Source: Turritopsis dohrnii (lineage: Eukaryota > Cnidaria > Hydrozoa > Anthoathecata > Oceaniidae). From it: a DNA stretch of 64,000 nt. Shown in pieces: positions 36,701-45,849 of the stretch (positions within the stretch are counted from its first letter, which is position 1; each line of letters opens with the position of its first letter). The stretch covers positions 1 to 64,000 of the forward strand of contig BQMF02000024.1 of assembly GCA_027922465.2 (NCBI GenBank). The letters run 5' to 3'. A program made the translations under genes and the position numbers. Below the pieces are notes generated by a model. It saw only the letters and a program-made list of their open reading frames with translations, was not told the origin of the DNA and did not search any database.

Positions 36701-39700
36701 CTTGAATCAGAACTGATAACAGAACTAAAAACAACGAGGCTAACAACTATAAAATGAATAATGAAGAAGTGTAAGTTTTCAATGCAAACCTTTTACAAAT
36801 TAAAAGATAAATCGACCGCTGATTTAAATTCTTTGGGAAAGTTTTCACAAGGAATGTACGATAACATCGTCGATGTGGAGAAATATTCTCTGAGGTGTGG
36901 CTGCATTTTGTTACCATGTCAACATAAAAGGAGTGCATAAAATCATTTTGCTATCATAAGTTAGGAATTTTGAGAGTTGCAAAATCTGCGTCTGCATAGA
37001 TATATATTTAGTTGTTGCCTCCTATATCAGAATATTTGTTAGGGTTTCATTACTCCTTAAAGACCTACTGGAAGCTTAAAGAAATAGTGCTTTATGTTAC
37101 ATTTGTGTTCTGAAGATATTTGAGAAAAAATTCAAAGTAAATGCTCAATGTAAAATAGAATTGTGCACAGAGTGTTCACGTGGCTTGGTTTGCGGAGACC
37201 TCGCTTTGCTTTTTCTAACGAAACCTCATAAAAATTAACTTGTGTTCAAATATGAGAAATTGTCAGCCTGATTTGCGGAGTCGTCATTCTGTGACCGACG
37301 AAAGTGAAAATGACATCCCCTCCTTATATTATATAAAGACTAAATAATGGTTAGCAGGGTTGATGTCAAAATTTTTGATGTTTTTCGACCATGCACAAGA
37401 ATCTTTCAAGATTTCATCAAAATTCTCACATAATGTACAGTTTTTCAACGTTTCAATGAACTATTAATACGCTTTAAAAATGGCGTCCTCAACGAACATT
37501 ATGAGGTGAATCCACGAGTTAACTTTGTCGATTTTTTTCATAAACAGTGCGATTTATCAAAAAAAACTTTTAAATTGTTATATAGTTATGCATTCTAAAT
37601 GGTTTGAACATAACTTTTTTTTTCACGGGAGGTAAGCTTTAAGATAGCATTACTCGAAAATTTTAGTCACCACTTATGTTGATGACGTAGTTTTATCCTT
37701 CTTTTTCATTGAAGAAATAGTATTCTTTCTTTATGCGTCTTTAAAATGCAAAGAAAGATAAAACTAGTTACACAATAAAAAACAAACTTTCTTCATTGTT
37801 TTTTAGTCTTTTATGTGCTTATCATGAAAACAGAGAAAGAATATTTGAAAATTATGTCTGTGTAAGTCTACCCCTTAGAAAAACTCAAAGAAATAAGTTT
37901 TTCAAAATTGAACTTAGCATGGATTTAATTTCATGGTCAGCCAAAGTTTTATTGATTTTGCGTGGATTTGATTTTGCGGCTTTTTTGCAAAAATCGTGAA
38001 AACCGCAAAATTTAATCCAAGTGAGATTTTATCCACTTAAAGTAATATCAACATTGCAGCAAAATTAATGTATCTGGAATAAAATAAATTTCAAAACATT
38101 CTAAAACAATGAAGGAACATTCAGGGTATTCAGGGGGTAATACAGACCGTTTTTCAGATCGGTTACCGCTTTTGGGCGCGCAAAACTCGGCGCCCAAATT
38201 TTTGTCCAACAACTGAAACCTTTTAACGAAAAACTAAAAGCAAGTCTCGAATATTAAATTGTTTGATAAATGTATTTGTTTCCTGAACTTGAATTGTGAA
38301 TTAAAAGAATCAACTTCAGTTTTTCGTTTATTATATGAACACAAAAATTTATGAGATTAGCGGTTTATTCAAAAGAATCTTTTTTCGATTTATTTTTTCT
38401 TCTGTCGTCTGTCTCTCTCCACCTTTGTCTATAACTGGTTTCCATGAAAAAAGTTTCTACGTAGAATGCAACAAACAACGATGAAGGTATATAGACTAGA
38501 AGGGAGACCTTGTGTTAAAATAAATGTTTGTAATGCATTATATGCAAATGTTCGGTTTTTTTCCCCGCCGAAGTACGTTGTTGGCTGATTGGGTTAAATA
38601 AATTCCTGAAAATAAGTGTTACTGTATTTTGTTAGGTTTAACATCTTCATTAACATCATTATACGTCTGTATATTTTTATTTATTATAAATACGTCGTCG
38701 AAGCTCTTATTGCGTATTCTTTCACGTGAAATGTAAAAAGTTCAGTTACAAACATTATGCATAAAACACTCTACGAAGGAGAATTATAAAGGTCTGATCT
38801 TTATCCCGTTTTTTTTTTCATACGTTTCTTAAAACATACCGTCTAGCCGAGCCATCCCAGTGAACCCGGACAGACAGCCTCCATATGAATAGAATCTAAC
38901 ACTACTTTTTTTGTATTGCTTTTTTTTTTCGATCGAGAATTTCAACTATAGAACGAACAGATAGCGGTAGCATAGAATTAAGGCCATCGTCAAAGTAAAG
39001 AAAGTGTATAAATGAATGGAGTGAAAATAATTTATTCTTTTCTTTAAATAATATTCGCTGCGTGTAACCGTATAAAAATCATGAATTTATTTTAACTTTT
39101 CACGTGTCGTGCCGTAGTGTATCAAGATAAATCAATCTGGCTAATTAGTATGAAGTTAATTCGGCGCCAAAATCTCGTTTGTCAAGTCGTCGAATCGTTT
39201 TAGAAGTTAACGCGGTTCACAATAAGTCGACATTCAAGTCGTCGAGTCGTTTTAGATGAACACTCGTTTTTCAAATGAAGGCGTTTTAGAAGTTTGTTCG
39301 TTTCAGATGATGACGCGTTGTTCAAAATTTGTCGGTCTTTCATATCAAAAACTACTAAAATTTCATGATCTGTTTATTCCAAATGACACTATTCGTGAGC
39401 CCCTTACTTGAAATCAGGCGATTATAATCACACTAACTGAACATGAACATATTAATGTGAGGTATATATTTCATTATATAAAGATAAAGAGAGGGGATCT
39501 TTCAGAATTCTAACAAACAATCAAATGTATCTGAAAGAAAAGGGAATCCTTCACAGTTTGGTTATTTTCTCATTCATAACCATGCAATGCCCCATGTTTC
39601 ATGCAACTACTGGAAAACATGACGGCCAGCATCATGACTTATGTAAGTATGACACAAAAATCTGTTTTTGTGTAAAAGCCAACACTGACTTAGAGAAACT

Positions 39701-42700
39701 GGTAATCAGGTTGCACCGCCTCATTTTCTGAACCGACTGAACATCTAAAACGGCTAATCTTCCGAAGCGCCTCAATTACACAGCATCTAGCGACCCCAAC
39801 TTCTAAAACGCCTGAAATTGAAAAACGAGTGTTCATCTAAAACGACTCGACGACTTGTATGTCGACTTATTGTGAACCGCGTTAACTTCTAAAACGATTA
39901 ATGACGTCACGAGTCAACATCTAAAACGACTCGACGACTTGATAAACGAGATTTTGGCGTCGATCTAACTTCATAAATTAGATATCATATTTTAATACCA
40001 TACGTATATCATTTTTTTTCTATTCGACATCCGGCTTTATTGTTTCTTCTGATGTTTGATATTATTTATATTTCATTCCACTTCCGTAGTGTTATAGTTT
40101 TATAAGATGAATGATTGGCATGCAGCCTTTATCTTGAGGTAACAACCACTCTGACAATTCTAAACGGTTTAGTTTCACCTTACGATTCTGATGCTTATGT
40201 CATTATTTTCTCTGTTTATTTATATTTTCTATCAGACAATATAGCTGTAACGTGTCCCAAACGTACTTGAGAAAAATGATTGTTGTATAATAATCTTTCA
40301 TTGTATTATCGGAAAAAAGTTTCTCCTCGTTTCTCGCAAAACTCGAACATTTTCGTCGCTGCTTTACGCTCCATCGGGCGTTCGTTTTTTGCTTCGCAAA
40401 AAACCGAGGCGCCCAAATTTTTTCTGTATTATCCCCTGGTATTTTAAGTTTAAACAATAGTTGTATTGCACAAAACGGTAGCAGCATTTCAAAAGTAACT
40501 TGCAAATAGATCTAAACTTATTTGTCTGAAATTTTTTGCTTATTGGTACCCTTTGCTATGTCCTAAGCTTAGTTACACTGACAGCAATTTAAAGCTTAAC
40601 TAAGAAACACCAGAAATCATTTGTTACAAACAAAAGAAACATACATAATGTATGAACTGTCACCATGGATACGTATTTCATATCAAAGTTTGATTTTTTA
40701 TAAGAACATAATGTAAGTTTTTGAACTTTTTCGCAGTCTTCAGTTTTATTGACTAATTTAGCAGAACAAAAACAACAACAAAACAAAACAAGACAGTAGC
40801 AAGATAAGTTTGCACAAGCATATTGCATTGTTTTTAGATACTTGTTGAAACAAGCCATCTTCACTTGCATAAATGTGAATAAACTTTGATGAAAGAAGGA
40901 ATATCAGGCTTTGCAATTTTGTTGTTTTTCCAGGATGAAACTTTATAAAAACTTTAATAGCTTCACAACTTTCAAAACGTGAGTCGTTTATTTGTACACT
41001 GGAAATATGGCCAGTATTTTCAGTGACGTATCCAGAGTTTTTTTGGGCATACCGGTACATACATTGGAGTGCAGTGGCCCACAAAGGTGCCACCATGGTT
41101 GGCACTGAGCGGGAAAAGTTTGGAAATTTGTACCTCCAGATGATCTAAAAATGCACTCTCCAGACATACAATGACATTAAAAATTAGCATATGACATGTC
41201 ATATTTTTTGTTTTTAATCCTTGTTACAAGAAAACATCAATATTTCTCCCACGCAAGTTTGAACCCTGGATCACGATGCACACACATGCGTCGACGAACA
41301 ATTTCTGCCAATGTTTTTAAATCTAATGCGCATGTGCTACAAAGTTTACAGCGTCAAAAATTCTGTTTTATTGTTTCCTCAGGTGATATGCGACCGAACA
41401 AAAGTGTATTCAAAAAGCTAATAAAAACCAAACAAGAGACTTTTCAATTCAATTTGAACGACCAGGTGTTATCACAACGCGGGAAATGATATTTCAAGAA
41501 GTCACCCGGTTTCTATGGCGGAATTTATAATGAACACTCAAACCCGGAAGTGTTTCAAGAGGAAGGGAGGAATGCGATAGTAAATATTTTCATTTGCCAG
41601 AAAAATTAGTTAAATAGTCTTCTTTGGAATGTAAGTACTGAACCCCTTCGCATAGAAACCATGCATTATTACTAATTTTTGTTCTTGTATCTACTGAAAA
41701 GAGCAAACAAAATTTATTTTTTGCACGCGTGGAAAATGGGGCACGAAGTAATGAGCGAAAAACAAAAGTTGATACGTCAATCCAACAGCAAAATGGGACG
41801 TAGGGTTGACTGCTTTGTAGAGGTTTTTGGGAGTAAATCATAGCATAAAACGACTTACATGTGAAGGTTTGTAAGAAATAAGGTTAAATAACCGTTAAAA
41901 GATTGTTTTTACATAAAATATTCAAAGTTGAAATTCCCAAAATTTCTTTTTTTGGGCGCGAGAGTTTGGGCGCCAATACCGGTCTACCGGTATCAAATCC
42001 TCCCTGGATACGTCCCTGATTTTAAGCACTTTACATACTTTTTTCTGTAATAACAGCAACAAATTTTACTTCAACAATTATAAGACAGTCCCTCCGGACA
42101 AATGATTTTACCTTCGAATTTTCTACATTCCAATTTTTTACAACCTTCTTTTATCATTTTTACACTCATCTCATGTCAATAGCTTTTTATTGAGCTTAGG
42201 AACCCATTGAGGGTTCAAATCCCGCTGAAGTTGGGTGTTGAAAAAGTCACGACTCCTGGAGGTACTGCAACTAGCTCGATTCCCTGATGTATTTCGGGGA
42301 AAATGAAGGCTAGTCGGGGAGATTAATGCTGTGATGAACATCCGGACTATGCAGCCCCACTCCTTGTAGTGGTTTCGGCCTTGAGTGGGGCAAGTGATTT
42401 AAAAAAAAAAAATTATTCCCTTTGGGGTTTCAACTTTGTTATTTATCAAGAATTTTTAAAGTATTGTTTATTTTGCATTTGATAATCGTTCAGTGTGAAA
42501 CTGACAGCAATGTAATTTTTTACTTGTTTTTGAATAAAATGATATTGATTTTTGTTTGGTATTGAGCACTTTTTACAACGGAAATTATTCTATAATAACA
42601 TAAAAAGTTTTATCAAATAGTTAAGTGTAATGTTTGTAAATTGGGGAATTTTCAGACAAATGGGAATGGCTAAATTGGGCTGGCTAAAGCCCAATGAGTA

Positions 42701-44591
42701 AAAGGTGTAAAGCCCATGCTATAGCTCCTATAGTGTTGATCTATGACCTACCCATTACATGCAGCTTCACATCCTTTTTCAAATTCTTCATGTCTTAGAA
42801 CCTATGATGAAGAGTTGACAGTCCTAGTTGTATAAGATAATAGCAGAAACACTTTAAAGGAAGAAAGTGTTTGCGGAAGAAAGTTTTGCGGATCGGCCAG
42901 GAAAAATCTTTTGCTGTTCGTGGAAATGAATCCTTTTTGCGGGAATGAACTTTTGAGGTTCCTCAGGTTACATTTTTTTTTGCGAGAAAAAAATTTTGCG
43001 CTTGTCAAACGAGAGTACCTGAGAGGGGAAAATTTCGTCGGGGAAGTTGTTTCTTCATAGACATGAAGCATCGAGAGGCAATGATTGCATTAAAAGAGTA
43101 GATTAACGCCATTTTTCAGTTGTTCTTTTGATAGTTATTACAGTTTGTAAACAAACTCACTAACATTCGAATTTATGTTTTCAGGCCTGGTCGTAAGAGG
43201 CGTGCGATCGCACGCGCACGCCTCTACACACGCCAAGATTAATTTAGGCGTGTGGCAATCGCACGCCTGGCTTGTAATTACAAGTGTAATAACAAATGTT
43301 TATTTAAAAGTCAACAAAAATCTGTCCCAAAATGTTGAAAGTTTTGCTTCGGAAATTGTTCATGTGTTACGATTAAATTTTACAATAACGGAACGAAACT
43401 TTGCTACCATTTCAGAAGTGAGGTCTCCGATCGCTTTGGAATACGGTAGTGGTTTTGAATTAAAAATCAGTGCTCAAAAATTTTCTTCGTTTGGTATTAA
43501 AAAAATAGCCAGCCAGGTGGTGACGAGTTAATGGAACGGAAACGTCTTTAATTTAATTAAAAAACAATTTGAACTTCAAACCAAAACGATGGAGAGTAAT
43601 ACAAATATTTTTTATTTTCAGGTTGGTTTTATTTTTCCTCTTTATTAATTTTTGAATAAATTTTATTTACCGCCAAAGTAATCTTTATATATAGCTAACA
43701 TTTTACGTTCCGAATCTTTGAAAACAATGTTTTGTGTCATTAATTCATTCTTCGTGAAAATCTCATTATTTTTACATATGACACATTTCAAACTTGACTG
43801 ATTATCATACAGAATGAAGATCGTTGATCTTAACTGGAAAAAATTGATCGCACGTCTGTCAAAAATTTACACGAGCGCACGCCATAACTGATATCGTCAA
43901 TTAAGGCGTGCGATGACCACACGTCTGCCAATTTTCTTACGACCAGGCCTGGTTTTATTGTAATTTTTATATCTCTCAGATGCACTCTCCTCAGTTACTA
44001 TTCATTTTTTGTCAGTGTCATTCATACTAGAGAAAATTTATACGTTGCAGAATTTACTAAAACTTCACTAGACAAATGTAGTTTAATTTTTCATCGGAGA
44101 AAATATTTCGCAACTTTTAGCTTGAACAGTGAAATTAAAATGCAACGAAATACAGTAGATCAAATCACTTATTGAAATTGGAGTCAATGAAGTTCTACAA
44201 ACGAAAATTAGGATAATTTTGAAAATTTTGCGGGAAAAAACTTTTGCGGTTTACCAATACTACAATATTATGTGGGAATAAACTTTTGCGATTCAAGCCA
44301 AAACCGCAAAAACCGCAAAACTTTCTTCCGCAAACACTTTCTTCCTTTAAAGTTAGCAAGCATTCCTTAATACTTTGGCGTATGTCCCATAAATAAAATG
44401 AGTCTATCAATTATTGATAATTATTTCATAAAAGTAAAAGGTTAATATTCTGAAACCACAACTAGTTGTATTTTTGCTAAATAAACATCACTTACTTTCA
44501 TGCCCAGTACATTTCGGTAGAACGCAATTGTAGCATTCCTATTCGCAATTTTGAAAACAAAATGCAATGCTCTACGAGAAGACATTCTCAT
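33704..44591 (-). CDS. GLOD4: Glyoxalase domain-containing protein 4 (GLOD4), nine exons
   Basis: Glyoxalase/VOC-fold protein; vertebrate GLOD4 is partly mitochondrial and its substrate is unsettled. Exons (minus): 44496-44591, 42752-42801, 35455-35575, 35105-35246, 34961-35011, 34689-34768, 34232-34432, 34030-34116 and 33704-33772. Phases agree throughout, and the coding length is 891 nt from the ATG at 44585 (296 aa) or 298 aa from 44591. Blocks: [125 protein letters not shown]. The E of ELTYNY and the HEICF segment are family landmarks. Intron 1 (1.7 kb) and intron 2 (7.2 kb) are transposon-filled. Confidence 0.95.
34145..34220. repeat. MITE family M, copy 5 (partial)
   Basis: Core only: GTCACTGCGACGAAGCGCAT, ATTGAAATTGCGTGTATATT and GCACTCCTTCGCAGAGG. 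Both outer ends are missing. It lies in the 115-bp GLOD4 intron between exons 7 and 8, and its edge is about 11 nt from the exon 7 splice donor (34230-34231). Confidence 0.8.
35701..35990. mobile_element. Truncated hAT-like element, GGGGTAATACAG left end
   Basis: Left end CAAGGGGTAATACAG followed by ATTTGAATTTGGGCGGC, the same beginning as the complete element at 55791-56148. Internal similarity continues (TTTTTAGCT(C/G)TTATT, AAT(G/A)GAGCTT). No right end was found, so it is a relic in GLOD4 intron 2. Confidence 0.6.
36334..37638. mobile_element. TIR element with exact TTAA target site
   Basis: Left end AGCTTACCTCCCGTGAAAAA and right end the inverse (TTTTTTCACGGGAGGTAAGCT). TTAA lies at 36330-36333 and 37639-37642. 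TTAA duplication is the hallmark of piggyBac and also of Kolobok elements. No transposase frame is visible in the 1305 bp; non-autonomous. In GLOD4 intron 2. Confidence 0.8.
39475..39483 (+). promoter_or_regulatory. TATA box TATATAAAG inside the nested element
   Basis: Canonical TATA sequence 42 bp before the ATG at 39525, so a start of transcription about 30 bp downstream would leave a short 5' leader. Prediction only. Confidence 0.4.
39525..39644 (+). CDS. Possible first exon of a small secreted protein carried by the nested element
   Basis: ATG at 39525 opens MYLKEKG, a hydrophobic run ([15 protein letters not shown]) and [15 protein letters not shown], which looks like a signal peptide followed by a polar His/Asp stretch. 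At 39645 the sequence is T|GTAAGTATG, a near-ideal 5' splice site; reading on without splicing gives a stop at 39729-39731 after a [14 protein letters not shown] tail. A TATA box lies upstream. No homologue recognised and no second exon located, so this could be chance. Its position in the centre of a long-TIR element would fit gene capture. Confidence 0.25.
41031..42018. mobile_element. hAT-like element, 5-bp TSD ATTTT
   Basis: Left end CAGTGACGTATCCAGAG and right end CCTGGATACGTCCCTG, flanked by ATTTT (41026-41030 and 42019-42023). Second-tier inverted motifs ATACCGGTAC and TACCGGTAT lie inside. It also contains TTTGGGCGCGA and TTGGGCGCCAA near its right end, as in the 38131-40438 element. 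The frame at 41196-41489 has no recognised similarity. In GLOD4 intron 2. Confidence 0.8.
42170..42411 (+). mobile_element. tRNA-derived SINE with Pol III B box and A-tail
   Basis: A perfect B box GGTTCAAATCC lies at 42212-42222. It is followed by about 175 bp of G/C-richer sequence unlike its surroundings (GATTCCCTGATGTATTTCGG, AACATCCGGACTATGCAGCC, TGGTTTCGGCCTTGAGTGGG) and ends in a 12-A run at 42400-42411. The A box is not clear, so the head is degraded or 5'-truncated. In GLOD4 intron 2. The family name is not known to me. Confidence 0.65.
42858..44346. mobile_element. TIR element with TTAA target site filling GLOD4 intron 1
   Basis: Left end AGGAAGAAAGTGTTTGCGGA, right end the inverse, with TTAA at 42854-42857 and 44347-44350. 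Inside the ends, further TTTTGCGG motifs recur, as in the 3371-3757 and 37.95 kb repeats. It is interrupted by the hAT-like element at 43182-43951. It begins 56 bp from GLOD4 exon 2 and ends about 150 bp from exon 1. Confidence 0.85.
43182..43951. mobile_element. hAT-like element, 5-bp TSD GTTTT, nested
   Basis: Left end CAGGCCTGGTCGTAAGAGG, right end CTTACGACCAGGCCTG, with GTTTT at 43177-43181 and 43952-43956. Repeated GGCGTGCGAT and CGCACGCC motifs occupy the subterminal zones, so the frame at 43175-43531 is largely TIR-derived. It has inserted into the TTAA element and is the younger of the two. Confidence 0.85.
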
Positions 44592-45496
44592 TTGTATCTA
44601 AATTAAGAACAAGATCTAATTTCACTTCGGCAAAAACCAAACACAGTTAAAAGCTCAGTTTATGCGAAGCACAAAAGGTATTCCACACAAACAATTTTTT
44701 CAAAATCAGATTTCCTTGTTTTAAATTGAAATTCAAAGCAGTTATTTCAAAGATAAAACACCCATCATCATCATCTTCATGCTGCATTTAAAATAGGAAG
44801 ATTTTTCAATGAAACATCCTAAGAAATTTGACATAAAGTTCTGAATGGCTTTTCTAATTTCAAATATCAAAACACATTCCAACTGGAACTGCCTGACAAT
44901 TAAAAACAACACGGCAAGCAGCAATTGTGTACCAACATTCAAAATTGGATGCCTAAGGAAATTCACTGTATTTCACATCCAATGCAAGGGATGTTTAAGG
45001 TCAATGTTCAATGGAGATACCACTGACGTCTTTTGGAATCAAACCTTCGATAAACCATCATCATTATTATTATTTGGTGAGAAACTGATAAATTTGCATA
45101 GTACCAAGGCGCATTTTTCCGAAATAGTGGAGAAGGATACAGTATATACAGAGTATGTTGTATAATGAAAATATACCAATGCAACAGTAAATTGTCAAAA
45201 ATTATACGGTTCTTGACGAATCTAAATAAATATCAGATTATAATTTTGGTTTCTGTTTTGGGATCATGTGTTTTTATATTGTCTCGATATTGAACATGAG
45301 TATGAGTATGAGTAAGCGAGATGAGAAAGCAAAAACGATATGTTTGTTGTATTTTTCAACATTTTACTAGAAAGCAGTTCGTTTCCTTCACAAATCGCAT
45401 AGCATACATGCATTAAATATTAAATACTCTGGGTAAATGGAGTAGTTTTAATTAAAATAGCATATTGAAAATTAACTCTGATTTGTTTTTATTTGC

Positions 45497-45506
45497 TTTT
45501 TCCCGC
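45497..45506 (+). promoter_or_regulatory. E2F-binding-type site TTTTCCCGCC
   Basis: Matches the E2F consensus TTTSSCGC. It lies about 345 bp before the E2F start codon. Confidence 0.55.
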
Positions 45507-45532
45507 CTTCATTCAGAAGAGCATTTCAATGG

Positions 45533-45546
45533 TTTCTCGCGGGAAA
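45533..45546. promoter_or_regulatory. Palindromic E2F-type site TTTCTCGCGGGAAA
   Basis: Contains GCGGGAAA (inverse of TTTCCCGC) and, on the other arm, TTTCTCGC. A CCAAT box follows at 45554-45558. E2F promoters with paired sites next to CCAAT boxes are typical of G1/S-regulated and E2F-autoregulated genes. Confidence 0.6.
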
Positions 45547-45646
45547 CATCTAACCAATGATGTATTCGTATTTGTATTTAATGAATAGGCGACCTTCTTT
45601 TTCATTGTTCAATTTAAAATCTAATGTAACGTGTACAAAGAAAAAA

Positions 45647-45654
45647 GCGCGAAA
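45647..45654 (-). promoter_or_regulatory. E2F-type site GCGCGAAA
   Basis: Inverse is TTTCGCGC, an exact consensus match. About 200 bp before the E2F ATG. Confidence 0.55.
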
Positions 45655-45849
45655 CTTGAAGATTGATCTTGCCCAGCCTCTGAAAGTGGGGAGACGGGAG
45701 AATAACACAAAACTCAATCAAGTCACAGACGATATATATAGACAATTTTATATTCCATAAAAATAATTTCATATATTTGTAAACACTTCGTGAAATTACA
45801 GAATTTATTTCATAAATAAAGAAGATTACTGTTATGTGCAATTCGTGAG

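Larger units (their letters stand above)
39141..39980. mobile_element. Long-TIR element nested in the hAT-like element
   Basis: TIRs of about 130-160 bp: the left contains TATGAAGTTAATTCGGCGCC, AAAATCTCGTTTGTCAAGTC and several 'gtcgtcga(a/g)tcgttttaga' units. The right carries the inverse, ending GAGATTTTGGCGTCGATC. The TIRs consist of tandem CGTTTTAGA/TCTAAAACG motifs. The unique centre (about 39330-39740) carries a TATA box, a short signal-peptide-like frame and a splice donor. Target duplication not resolved. Confidence 0.75.
38131..40438. mobile_element. hAT-like element, 5-bp TSD GTATT, hosting a nested element
   Basis: Ends CAGGGGGTAATACAG and CTGTATTATCCCCTG, flanked by GTATT (38126-38130 and 40439-40443). 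Subterminal G/C-rich motifs (TTTGGGCGCGC... and GGCGCCCAAATTTTT) occur at both ends. 2308 bp in total; roughly 840 bp of this is a second element nested inside (about 39141-39980). No hAT transposase was seen. Confidence 0.85.
44592..45849. promoter_or_regulatory. Divergent promoter region between GLOD4 and E2F
   Basis: The two start codons point away from each other across about 1.26 kb, so both promoters must lie here. The E2F-proximal half carries E2F-type sites and a CCAAT box (listed separately). Open frames inside (e.g. 44845-45165) resemble no family I know. Confidence 0.6.

Noticed and set aside
41196..41489. 97-codon frame inside the hAT-like element as a transposase piece.
   Set aside because: No hAT motif found in it; left unassigned.
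42205..42225. tRNA gene suspected from a perfect TΨC/B-box sequence.
   Set aside because: No cloverleaf can be formed from the surrounding bases; a SINE is the better reading.
43175..43531. 118-codon frame with His/Ala-rich start.
   Set aside because: Its beginning is formed by the TIR and subterminal repeats of the hAT-like element at 43182-43951.
44845..45165. 106-codon plus-strand frame in the GLOD4-E2F divergent region.
   Set aside because: No family similarity and an opposing frame of similar size; more likely promoter or 5' sequence.
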